Of a DNA stretch of 7,901 bases, positions 1-6,425 are shown one piece after another. Location: NCBI GenBank assembly GCA_937898445.1, contig CALEJY010000100.1, positions 1-7,901 of the forward strand. The letters run 5' to 3'. This DNA comes from an uncultured Candidatus Melainabacteria bacterium (lineage in GTDB: Bacteria; Cyanobacteriota; Vampirovibrionia; Gastranaerophilales; Gastranaerophilaceae). The position numbers were made by a program, and so were the translations under genes. A model generated the notes under the pieces. That model saw only the letters and a program-made list of their open reading frames with translations, had not been told where the DNA came from and did not search any database. How positions within the stretch are numbered: position 1 is the stretch's first letter; every line of letters begins with the position of its first letter.

Positions 1-1
1 T

Positions 2-814
2 ACAGGTATCGGAATTCACAAAATTCCGCCGTTCAAAAATTATATTAACAAAACTTTTGATCGTTTTGCAGAAATATCAAAAATAAGATGGCATGCTATC
101 GACAAAAGTCTTGAACCAAATCTAAAAGAAGTTAGGAAAAATTTTGGCGACCATATTTTTCATGCTATGGATATTAACCCATATAATGAAAAGAAATACG
201 TAATTTTTTATCACGGAATTGGTCAAAACGTAACATCTAATCAAGCTTTGTATAAAAAGATTGTAGATAAAGGTTATGGAATTTTAGCTTGCGAATACGG
301 GAATTTCGGCAACAACACAGAAAAATTAACTCAAAAATCTATTCAGAATACCGCTAAAATGGCACTAGAACATCTGAAAAGTCAAAACATAAATGAAATA
401 GGTGTTGTTGGATATAGTGCAGGAGGATTTCCGGCACTTGAAACAGCCGTAGCGGCAGATAAAAATTGCAAATTTTTGGTGCTTATATCTCCAATAAATT
501 CTCTAAAAGATGAATTTAATAATGTAACCAAAGGACACATGATAAGACTGCCAAAAGCTTTGAAATTTGTCTTGAAAAAAATTCCGTTTTTGTTCAATAG
601 CTTAGAAAATGTTTTAAATGCCAAAACATCAATAAAGAAAAACAACGCTCCAACATATATGATTTATTCACTAAAAGATAATGTTGTTCCGCCAAGTTCT
701 ACAGAGAACCTCTCAAAACAAGTAAATAACTTGAAAGGAATAATCAAGTTAAAAGAAGGCGGTCACTCTATTGATGACGACAAATTAGATGCGTTTTCAA
801 AACTACCTTTATAA
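2..814 (+). CDS. Alpha/beta hydrolase, 5' end outside the window
   Basis: The frame is open from the left edge, so the real start lies upstream and the ATG at 167 is probably only an internal methionine. The C-terminal ~220 residues form an alpha/beta-hydrolase core. A strand followed by His-Gly (codon 212-214) gives the usual oxyanion-hole position. A nucleophile elbow GYSAGG has its Ser at 416-418. An acid candidate Asp lies in LKDNVVPP (677-679), and a His in EGGHS (764-766) completes the triad. The ~55 residues before position 167 are charged and have no motif I recognise. Substrate unknown; families with this layout are serine esterases, lipases or peptidases. No signal peptide can be judged because the N-terminus is missing. 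The gene converges on ugd with a 47-bp gap and no obvious terminator. After the TAA at 812-814 the same frame stays open for 14 more sense codons to a second TAA (857-859), which may be a C-terminal helix lost to a nonsense change. Confidence 0.85.
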   Translation, partial: TGIGIHKIPPFKNYINKTFDRFAEISKIRWHAIDKSLEPNLKEVRKNFGDHIFHAMDINPYNEKKYVIFYHGIGQNVTSNQALYKKIVDKGYGILACEYGNFGNNTEKLTQKSIQNTAKMALEHLKSQNINEIGVVGYSAGGFPALETAVAADKNCKFLVLISPINSLKDEFNNVTKGHMIRLPKALKFVLKKIPFLFNSLENVLNAKTSIKKNNAPTYMIYSLKDNVVPPSSTENLSKQVNNLKGIIKLKEGGHSIDDDKLDAFSKLPL

Positions 815-861
815 TTTATGGATGAGCTTACTACGTCACTTATCGCTTCTTTGCAATAATA

Positions 862-2166
862 TTAACCTCTTTTGCCTATACAATGGTATTCAAAGCCACG
901 TTGTCTTAGTCTTTCGGCATCGTATTGATTTCTGCCGTCAAAAATAAGCGGAGTTCTCATCAAATCTTTTATTCTATCAAAATCAGGTCGTCTAAATTCA
1001 TTCCACTCGGTGAGAAGAAGCATACAATCTGCATCTTTCAAAGCATCATAAGAATTGTTTGCATAAACCACCCTTTCTCCGAATACATTTTTCGCCTGCT
1101 CAAATCCTTTTGGGTCATAAACCTTAATTTTTGCACCAAATCCTAACAAAGCATTGATAATTGTAATAGATGGAGCCATTCTCATATCATTTGTTTTTGG
1201 TTTAAAAGTCAATCCCCAAACACCAAACGTCATGCCTGCAAGGTTCATCCCAAAACGTTGCAAAATCTTTGTTATAAATATTACTCTTTGCTCTTTATTA
1301 ATCTCATCAGCAGCTTCGACCAAACGACATGTACAATTATTGTCTTTTGCCGTTTTCATTAAAGCCATAACATCTTTCGGGAAACAACTTCCGCCATACC
1401 CCAATCCCGGAAATAGAAATTGCGAGCCAATTCTTTTATCAGAACACATCCCAATTCGAACCATTTCCGCATCAGCACCAACCGCTTCGCAAATATTTGC
1501 AATTTCGTTTGCATAAGAAATTTTTATAGCCAAAAACGAATTTGCTGCATATTTTGTCATTTCGGCAGACTTCACATCCATTATTACAAAACGACTTGCA
1601 GTTCTAAAAAACGGCGCATAAACTTCTTGCATAATAGCAGTTGCTTTAGGAGAATTTGAGCCAATTACAACCCTATCAGGCTTTAAGAAATCATCTACCG
1701 CAGCTCCCTGTTTCAAAAATTCAGGATTTGAAACAACGTCAAACTCTCCATCATAATATTTTTTTATAACTTCCGTAACCTTGTCAGCCGTACCTACAGG
1801 AACTGTTGATTTATCAACAATAACCTTATAACCGTTAATAGATTTTCCGATACCTTCTGCAACATCCATAACATATTGCATATCGGCTGCTCCATCTTGC
1901 CCTTGCGGAGTTCCCACTGCAATAAAACAAACCAAAGATTGTTTTAAGGCATTCTCTAAATCAGATGAAAATTTCAAACGACCTTCTGCAACATTTGCTT
2001 TGATAAGTTCTTCCAAACCCGGTTCATAAATCGGAACTATACCATTATTCAGTTTTGTTAATTTTTCTAAATCATTATCGACACAAATAACATCGTTTCC
2101 CATATCTGCAAGACAAGTTCCTGCAACTAATCCGACGTACCCTGTTCCGATTACACAAATTTTCAT
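862..2166 (-). CDS. ugd: UDP-glucose 6-dehydrogenase
   Basis: Oxidises UDP-glucose to UDP-glucuronate with two NAD+, in the cytoplasm, supplying precursors for capsule, exopolysaccharide or LPS sugars. The 434-residue length is normal for the UDP-glucose/GDP-mannose dehydrogenase family. It opens with the Rossmann motif GTGYVG (residues 7-12). Other family marks are VGTP (84-87), STVPVGT (120-126), NPEFL with the conserved Glu149, and the hinge-region Lys205/Asn209 in AEMTKYAAN. The catalytic Cys261 lies in GYGGSCFPKD, with Asp265 behind it. The C-terminal nucleotide-binding domain contains WGLTFKPKTNDMR. The ATG is supported by a strong Shine-Dalgarno sequence (TAAGGAGA, 2171-2178) five bases upstream. 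It is divergently transcribed from the MsbA-like exporter, which suggests a shared envelope role, but gives no proof of co-regulation. Function is clear from motifs; the final polymer is unknown. Confidence 0.97.
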   Translation of the reverse strand: MKICVIGTGYVGLVAGTCLADMGNDVICVDNDLEKLTKLNNGIVPIYEPGLEELIKANVAEGRLKFSSDLENALKQSLVCFIAVGTPQGQDGAADMQYVMDVAEGIGKSINGYKVIVDKSTVPVGTADKVTEVIKKYYDGEFDVVSNPEFLKQGAAVDDFLKPDRVVIGSNSPKATAIMQEVYAPFFRTASRFVIMDVKSAEMTKYAANSFLAIKISYANEIANICEAVGADAEMVRIGMCSDKRIGSQFLFPGLGYGGSCFPKDVMALMKTAKDNNCTCRLVEAADEINKEQRVIFITKILQRFGMNLAGMTFGVWGLTFKPKTNDMRMAPSITIINALLGFGAKIKVYDPKGFEQAKNVFGERVVYANNSYDALKDADCMLLLTEWNEFRRPDFDRIKDLMRTPLIFDGRNQYDAERLRQRGFEYHCIGKRG

Positions 2167-2194
2167 CTTATCTCCTTATAATTCCTTAATAAGC

Positions 2195-2203
2195 AATATA
2201 GCA
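2195..2203 (-). promoter_or_regulatory. Extended -10 promoter for ugd
   Basis: On the minus strand this reads TGC-TATATT, a TGn-extended -10 element with 5 of 6 bases matching TATAAT. The expected start about seven bases later gives a leader of roughly 22 nt that contains the AAGGAG ribosome site. No good -35 is seen 16-18 bases upstream, which is acceptable for an extended -10 promoter. Inferred from consensus only. Confidence 0.5.
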
Positions 2204-2218
2204 CAAAATATTTTTTCA

Positions 2219-2227
2219 TGAGATAAT
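2219..2227 (+). promoter_or_regulatory. Extended -10 promoter for the MsbA-like gene
   Basis: Reads TGA-GATAAT, again a TGn-extended -10 (5 of 6 to consensus) without a clear -35. A start near 2234 would leave a ~22-nt leader holding the purine-rich ribosome site AGAAGGGGA (2242-2250), five bases before the ATG at 2256. It lies about 20 bp from the ugd -10 on the opposite strand, so polymerases may exclude each other. Confidence 0.45.
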
Positions 2228-2255
2228 ATTAATCATACATAAGAAGGGGATATAC

Positions 2256-4100
2256 ATGGATTATAATTACAAATTAAAAAACACAGCATCAAAAGATGCC
2301 TTCAACTATAAATACTTATTAGGAAAGATTTTTCCATACATAAAACCGGTATTGCCTAGAGCCATAATAAACTTGATTATCGCAGTACCTTTAGGTTTGT
2401 TAGATGGTGTTGTTGCACTTGCTCTAAAACCATACCTTGACTTCGTTATAAACGGAAACCCTGAACATACTTGGAATTTCTTTGGAATTTCAATTCACTC
2501 ACAAGCATTTTTAGCTGCAATAATTCCATTCGGTATTGTTGGTTTTGCACTATTTCAAGGTGTTTTGAAATATTTAAGCAACTATTTAACAGACTGGACT
2601 GGGCAAAAGATTTCTATGTCTTTGAAAAAAGATTTGTTTAAGAAGTTAACTTCAATGGATCCGCAATTCTTTGATGTAAACTCATCAGGTATTGTTTTAA
2701 CAAGATTTTTATCAGACCCTGATGCAGCATCAAGAAACATTATTGATATGCTAAAATCTTTCATTGCGACATTTTTTGGCTTAATCGGACTTGTTGGAGT
2801 TTTGTTATACAACTCTTGGAAGTTGGCTATTATCGGCGTTACAATAATGGCAATTGCAATCACACCGGTTACATTGATTAGAAAAAGAATTAAAAAAGTT
2901 TCTAACGCAACAATGGTTGTTGGTGGAAACATGACAACAAACTTTAACGAGACATTTGCCGGCAACAAAATTATGACCGCATATAACTTGCAAGACGACC
3001 AAAACAAAAAATTTGATAATCAAATTTTGGAACAATTCCACCTTGCAATGTCTTTGACAAAACGTGTAGGCTGGATGTCACCTATTATGTATTTTGTATG
3101 TTCAATCGGTATCGCTCTTGTTATGGCGTACGGAAACCACTTGATTTTAACAGGTCAAATGACTGCCGGAAGTTTCGCATCTTTCGTAACTTCATTGTTA
3201 TTGTTGTACAAACCGACAAAAACATTAGGCAACACTCTAACAAACTTGCAAGGTGTATTTGTTGCAATGAGCCGTGTATTTGAATTATTTGATTTGAAAC
3301 CTCAAATCCACTCACCTGCAAACCCTGTAAAATTAAACGGATTAAACACTTCAATCGACTTTAAAAACGTTAATTTTGAATACGAACCTGACACTCCTGT
3401 ATTGAAAGATTTTTCATTACATATTAATAAAGGTGAAACGATTGCACTTGTTGGTAATTCAGGTGGCGGCAAAAGTACGGTTGTTAGCTTATTGCCAAGA
3501 TTTTATGATGTAACATCAGGTGAAATTGATTTTGACGGCGTTGATATCAGAAACTTCAATCTTGATGAATTAAGACAAAATATTTCATTCGTATTCCAAG
3601 ACAACTTCTTGTTCTCCGGAACTATTAAGGAAAACATCTTGATGGGTAACGAACACGCTACAGAAGAAGAAATTGAAAAAGTTGTTGCAATGGCACACCT
3701 TGATGAATTTGCACATTCTTTAGAAAATGGTTTAGATACATTTGTTGGAGAAAGAGGAACAACTTTATCAGGTGGTCAAAGACAACGTGTAGCAATCGCA
3801 AGAGCTATGTTGAAAGATGCACCGATTGTTATTTTGGATGAAGCGACATCTGCACTTGACAACAAGTCAGAAGCAATTGTACAAAAAGCCCTTGATAACT
3901 TAATCCAAAACAAAACAGTATTTGTTATTGCGCACAGATTATCAACAATCAAAAACGCCGATAGAATTGCCGTTGTAGATGAAGGCAGACTAGCTGAACT
4001 CGGAACTCATGATGAATTGATGAATATTGAAAACGGCAAATACAAATATTTGTACGAAATGCAATTCAAAAACCAAGAAGAAGCAGTACAACATAATTAA
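2256..4100 (+). CDS. msbA: MsbA-type lipid/multidrug ABC exporter (half transporter)
   Basis: An inner-membrane ABC half-transporter that would work as a homodimer. By family resemblance it flips lipid A-core or another glycolipid; related proteins export drugs or peptides, so the substrate is inferred. The N-terminal membrane domain has six likely helices near residues 36-57, 84-107, 169-186, 190-208, 276-300 and 307-320. The ATPase domain follows from about residue 365. It has Walker A GNSGGGKST (400-408), Q-loop Gln448 in VFQDN, signature LSGGQ (504-508), Walker B VILDEA (525-530) with catalytic Glu529, and switch His560 in IAHRLS. All ATPase motifs are intact. Length (614) is slightly longer than E. 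coli MsbA because of an ~18-residue N-terminal extension. The ATG has a good ribosome site. It is divergent from ugd and followed by two hairpins, the second a terminator, so it appears monocistronic. The gene symbol is a family-level assignment. Confidence 0.9.
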   Translation: MDYNYKLKNTASKDAFNYKYLLGKIFPYIKPVLPRAIINLIIAVPLGLLDGVVALALKPYLDFVINGNPEHTWNFFGISIHSQAFLAAIIPFGIVGFALFQGVLKYLSNYLTDWTGQKISMSLKKDLFKKLTSMDPQFFDVNSSGIVLTRFLSDPDAASRNIIDMLKSFIATFFGLIGLVGVLLYNSWKLAIIGVTIMAIAITPVTLIRKRIKKVSNATMVVGGNMTTNFNETFAGNKIMTAYNLQDDQNKKFDNQILEQFHLAMSLTKRVGWMSPIMYFVCSIGIALVMAYGNHLILTGQMTAGSFASFVTSLLLLYKPTKTLGNTLTNLQGVFVAMSRVFELFDLKPQIHSPANPVKLNGLNTSIDFKNVNFEYEPDTPVLKDFSLHINKGETIALVGNSGGGKSTVVSLLPRFYDVTSGEIDFDGVDIRNFNLDELRQNISFVFQDNFLFSGTIKENILMGNEHATEEEIEKVVAMAHLDEFAHSLENGLDTFVGERGTTLSGGQRQRVAIARAMLKDAPIVILDEATSALDNKSEAIVQKALDNLIQNKTVFVIAHRLSTIKNADRIAVVDEGRLAELGTHDELMNIENGKYKYLYEMQFKNQEEAVQHN

Positions 4101-4110
4101 AAACCAGAAG

Positions 4111-4131
4111 ATTGCGCAACAAGTGCGCAAT
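4111..4131 (+). repeat. GC-rich hairpin after the ABC exporter gene
   Basis: A perfect 8-bp stem, ATTGCGCA pairing with TGCGCAAT around a 5-base loop, starts 11 bases after the exporter stop. No T-run follows, so it is not a terminator by itself. It may stabilise the mRNA 3' end or act with the terminator hairpin 21 bases downstream. Confidence 0.6.
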
Positions 4132-4151
4132 TGCATAAAAATATTCACAAC

Positions 4152-4183
4152 AAAAAATCGCAGAATAAATCTGCGATTTTTTT
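4152..4183 (+). terminator. Rho-independent terminator, usable in both directions
   Basis: A 12-bp stem (AAAAAATCGCAG at 4152-4163, CTGCGATTTTTT at 4171-4182) with a 7-base AT loop and a T-run. The A-run on the left gives a T-run on the minus strand too. It therefore ends the ABC exporter transcript and would also end a minus-strand transcript from the cysteine-rich microgene that stops at 4197. Confidence 0.9.
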
Positions 4184-4196
4184 ACTTTATTTTTAT

Positions 4197-4301
4197 TTAT
4201 TCATCCAAACTAAGCTCCTTATAATCTCTGCATTTTTCGGCACAAATCGCACAATTCTTTAACCAAATTTACATTAATTTACAAAATACGCAATTATTCA
4301 T
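4197..4301 (-). pseudogene. Cysteine-rich microgene interrupted by one TAA
   Basis: On the minus strand an ATG (4299-4301) begins MNNCVFCKLM, reaches TAA at 4269-4271, and continues in the same frame for 23 sense codons that include LKNCAICAEKCRDYKEL before a final TAA at 4197-4199. Together the two halves would make a 34-codon protein with five Cys (CxxC, then CxxCxxxC), a layout expected for a small metal-binding protein. An AAGGA ribosome site lies eight bases before the ATG, and a bidirectional terminator lies 14 bases after the final stop. Promoter, ribosome site, Cys-rich frame and terminator therefore line up as for a real small gene, with one codon apparently mutated to stop. I do not recognise the family. 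Alternatives are a chance frame, or a functional 10-residue peptide. It occupies most of the gap between the exporter and first peptidase genes. Confidence 0.4.
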
Positions 4302-4324
4302 GAAAAAATTCCTTTATATAAATA
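4290..4324 (+). promoter_or_regulatory. Promoter element of first peptidase gene, shared with the next gene
   Basis: Contains GCAATT (4290-4295), an A-run, and CTTTATATAAATA (4312-4324), ending 24 bases before the ATG at 4349. The same elements at the same spacing recur at 5120-5154 before the second peptidase gene. TTTATATAAA is a self-complementary -10-like core. It lies 17 bp after GCAATT, which does not resemble the usual TTGACA -35. The ribosome site here is unusual: AAAAGG is only two bases from the ATG, and ATTAGG ends ten bases away. The palindromic core also faces the minus-strand microgene and could serve it. Confidence 0.55.
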
Positions 4325-4348
4325 AGGTTAGGATTAGGTAAAAAGGTT

Positions 4349-5101
4349 ATGTGGTTTAATAGTTATTTTAGCAACTATAACAATATGTTCATGAACAGTT
4401 TTAATCCGTTTATGAATATCATAAATTCAATCATGCCTGTAAATTATTTTTCAGGTAATAACTTTTTTACAAACAATATTTGGCAAGTTCCGCAATCTCT
4501 GCCAAATTATAATAATTCTATTTTTCAGATTAATAATCAAATTAATCAAACAAATTATACCCCAAAAGTAAATTCTAAAAATTTAGAAGATTTTCTAACT
4601 GTTGCTCACTCAACAGAAACAACTGCTACTCAAAATGCAGAAAAAGTAAAAGAAACCGAAACTCCAAAACAAAACCTAATCCACGGAGTTAATTACAATA
4701 AAGAAAAGGGAGAAAAGCTTGCAGAAAACGTAATTGCAGGACTTCCAAGCGATAGAGATCCAAACAATCCGCTATGCGCAAGATATGTAAAACAAGCAAT
4801 GGTAAAAAGCGGTTTTGGACCATACATTAACGGAAACGGCGAATACTGCAAATACATTTTGCGTGCAAACGACAACTTTAAGGAAGTTAAAGTAAAAGCA
4901 AACGAACTAGCTTCACTTCCAAAAGGTTCGGTAATCGTTTATGATGCAAACGAAATTTGCAAAAACAAGAAAGGAGAAACTAAACAAATCGGAGAAGACG
5001 GACATGTTACTGTTGCTTTAGGTAACGGAAAGGCTTGTAGCGACATATTGGAAGACGAAATCCTTAAAACCGACAGAAGTTATGTGTTTATCCCTGTTTA
5101 A
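4349..5101 (+). CDS. Putative papain-like (CHAP/NlpC-type) cysteine peptidase with Asn/Phe-rich leader
   Basis: 250 residues in three parts. Residues 1-75 are a leader rich in Asn, Phe, Tyr and Met with almost no charge, not a classical signal peptide. Residues ~76-112 form a Thr/Glu/Lys linker. The C-terminal ~135 residues look like a papain-fold peptidase or amidase: PLCARYVKQA with candidate nucleophile Cys143, a strand after the turn LPKGSVIVYD (190-199), and EDGHVTVALGNGK with candidate His219. A third polar residue is uncertain; Ser231 or Asp232 are options. The family typically cleaves peptidoglycan peptides or amides, so a cell-wall hydrolase or secreted effector is the inference, not shown directly. 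The next gene encodes a related but clearly different enzyme with a similar leader and promoter. The gap between them is 75 bp with no obvious terminator, so some co-transcription is possible. The domain match is weaker than for its neighbour. Confidence 0.75.
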   Translation: MWFNSYFSNYNNMFMNSFNPFMNIINSIMPVNYFSGNNFFTNNIWQVPQSLPNYNNSIFQINNQINQTNYTPKVNSKNLEDFLTVAHSTETTATQNAEKVKETETPKQNLIHGVNYNKEKGEKLAENVIAGLPSDRDPNNPLCARYVKQAMVKSGFGPYINGNGEYCKYILRANDNFKEVKVKANELASLPKGSVIVYDANEICKNKKGETKQIGEDGHVTVALGNGKACSDILEDEILKTDRSYVFIPV

Positions 5102-5119
5102 CAATTCGTAACATAATTA

Positions 5120-5154
5120 GCAATTTTCCTCTAAAAAAATACTTTATATAAATA
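5120..5154 (+). promoter_or_regulatory. Promoter element of second peptidase gene
   Basis: GCAATT (5120-5125), an A-run and CTTTATATAAATA (5142-5154) repeat the element at 4290-4324 with identical spacing; 27 of the 35 positions match by eye. It ends 22 bases before the ATG at 5177, whose ribosome site AGGGG (5167-5171) is well placed. The two genes are therefore probably read by the same sigma factor or regulator, each from its own promoter. Confidence 0.55.
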
Positions 5155-5166
5155 TAGAGGAAAATT
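5122..5166. repeat. Perfect 12-bp inverted repeat around the second peptidase promoter core
   Basis: AATTTTCCTCTA (5122-5133) and TAGAGGAAAATT (5155-5166) are exact reverse complements separated by 21 bases that hold the -10-like palindrome. The first promoter lacks the right-hand arm. Arms on both sides of a -10 suggest a paired operator. In RNA read through from the upstream gene they would form a hairpin close to the ribosome site. Confidence 0.7.
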
Positions 5167-5176
5167 AGGGGACACT

Positions 5177-5875
5177 ATGGGACTTGTTGACGTAAAAAAT
5201 GTCAATATAAACGCTCAAAGTTATGCGGATAGATTAAATGCCAATAACGCATATTACAATTTGTTTGCCCTTCCAAATCCATTTTTGACAGGTTTTAAAT
5301 ATTCAATTGTGCCACCAATGCCACAATTGAACACAAATATTTTCTCTATATTCAATAATAAATTAAACAACACAACAGCATTCGATTTTGGCAATTTCGG
5401 CAACTTAACTCAATCAACAAGATTGAGCGGAAACATGGGAAATGACATTGTTGCAACTGCTAAAAAATATATCGGATACAAGGAAAGTGACGGTTCTTAC
5501 AAAAAATTTACCGGCGGAAGAAATGAAGCATGGTGCGCCGATTTCGTAACTTACGTTACAAAAGAAGCATTCCGAGCTAACGGCAAATCTGTTCCGGCAG
5601 GTTTTGGCTCATCAAGCGTTGCAGGTTTGAAACAATGGGGCAAGAAAAACGGATGTTATTTAGATGTTTCTTCAAAAAACAAAGCTTCAACTATCAAAAG
5701 CAGCGTAAAACCCGGTGACATTGTAATCTTCTCTCACTCTCACACCGGAGTTGTTGACAAAGTTTTTGCTGATGGTTCTATCCAAACAATCGAAGGCAAC
5801 ACATCAGACAAAGTTGCATACAGAAAATATGCAGCAAACAATTCAAAAATCAGTGGATTTGTGCAAATAGCTTAA
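5177..5875 (+). CDS. CHAP-domain cysteine peptidase/amidase with Asn/Phe-rich leader
   Basis: 232 residues. The leader (1-~85) is rich in Asn, Phe, Leu and Pro, with the motif NPFL...SIVP (34-46) and SIF (57-59). The rest is a recognisable CHAP domain. It has WCADFVTYV with nucleophile Cys120, KPGDIVIF leading to SHSHTGVV with catalytic His189 (His187 is next to it), and TIEGN with Glu206/Asn208 as the third catalytic position. It ends in the strand SGFVQIA. CHAP enzymes cut peptidoglycan as amidases or endopeptidases, so this is a likely wall hydrolase or secreted lysin. No standard N-terminal signal helix is visible, leaving the export route open. The start is fixed by AGGGG five bases upstream. 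The leader resembles that of the preceding gene. The last 26 bp overlap the end of coaE on the other strand, and no terminator is seen. Confidence 0.88.
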   Translation: MGLVDVKNVNINAQSYADRLNANNAYYNLFALPNPFLTGFKYSIVPPMPQLNTNIFSIFNNKLNNTTAFDFGNFGNLTQSTRLSGNMGNDIVATAKKYIGYKESDGSYKKFTGGRNEAWCADFVTYVTKEAFRANGKSVPAGFGSSSVAGLKQWGKKNGCYLDVSSKNKASTIKSSVKPGDIVIFSHSHTGVVDKVFADGSIQTIEGNTSDKVAYRKYAANNSKISGFVQIA

Positions 5876-6425
5876 TCAACTGATGATATAATTCCTCAAG
5901 ACTTCCGTTATTATTTATAACATAATCGGATTTTTGAGCTTTCTCCTCTTGTCGCATTTGTGAAGTAATTCTGGCTTTTGCATAATCCAACGTATAACCG
6001 TTACGGAGCAAAAGCCTTTTCAACCTGATTTCATCATCCGTATAAACAAAAATTATCTTGTCAAACAAATCCGTCATATTTGCCTCAAACAACAACGGAA
6101 TTCCAACAAACAAATATTTTTCATTCTTATTTTGTTCAAAAAATTTCTTTATTTCATCCCTTATTTGAGGATGCAAAATATTTTCCAATTTCTTTTTTTG
6201 AATAGGATCACTAAAAACTAATTTGCCAAGTTTTTCCCTTGAAAACTCTCCATTTTCAAACACATCATATTTTTCAAATTCATTTAAAAGTTCAGTATTT
6301 TTTACAGTCAAAAGTTCATGCGCAACACAATCAGTATCAAGAACTTTATAACCTTTATCTTCCAAAAACTTCTGAACAGTAGACTTTCCAGATGCAATAT
6401 TTCCGCAAAGAGCAAACTTTATCAT
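5850..6425 (-). CDS. coaE: Dephospho-CoA kinase
   Basis: Catalyses the last step of coenzyme A synthesis, ATP-dependent phosphorylation of the 3'-hydroxyl of dephospho-CoA, in the cytoplasm. The 191-residue length is normal. The P-loop is GNIASGKS (8-15), a variant of the common GGIGSGKS. Other family marks are DTD (30-32), HPQIR (85-89), VGIPLLFE (107-114), and the lid/C-terminal segment with SQM (155-157) and DYVINNNGS (167-175). Its ATG overlaps the stop of the rluB-type gene in ATGA (6422-6425), so translation is probably coupled. It is the last gene of a three-gene minus-strand operon. Its final 26 bp overlap the 3' end of the CHAP gene coming the other way, leaving no room for a private terminator. 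Confidence 0.96.
   Translation of the reverse strand: MIKFALCGNIASGKSTVQKFLEDKGYKVLDTDCVAHELLTVKNTELLNEFEKYDVFENGEFSREKLGKLVFSDPIQKKKLENILHPQIRDEIKKFFEQNKNEKYLFVGIPLLFEANMTDLFDKIIFVYTDDEIRLKRLLLRNGYTLDYAKARITSQMRQEEKAQKSDYVINNNGSLEELYHQLIKLFAQIH

Noticed and set aside
167..169. ATG at 167 as the true start of the alpha/beta hydrolase
   Set aside because: The frame is open without a stop to the left edge, the upstream residues look like ordinary protein, and no ribosome site precedes the ATG.
1154..1516. Plus-strand open frames inside ugd, and similar frames opposite the exporter and rluB genes
   Set aside because: They are antisense to genes with clear motifs, lack ribosome sites, and have composition expected of the reverse complement of coding sequence.
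4111..4131. First hairpin after the exporter gene as an independent terminator
   Set aside because: It is not followed by a T-run; the second hairpin at 4152-4183 has all the features of the terminator.
4197..4301. Programmed read-through or recoding of the TAA in the cysteine-rich frame
   Set aside because: UAA is not the codon used for selenocysteine or pyrrolysine, no recoding structure is evident, and other genes in the window end at TAA without coding-like sequence after it.
5122..5166. Phase-variable invertible promoter
   Set aside because: The arms are perfect, but the 21-base interior is much shorter than known invertible promoter segments, no recombinase gene is nearby, and the interior core is itself nearly self-complementary.
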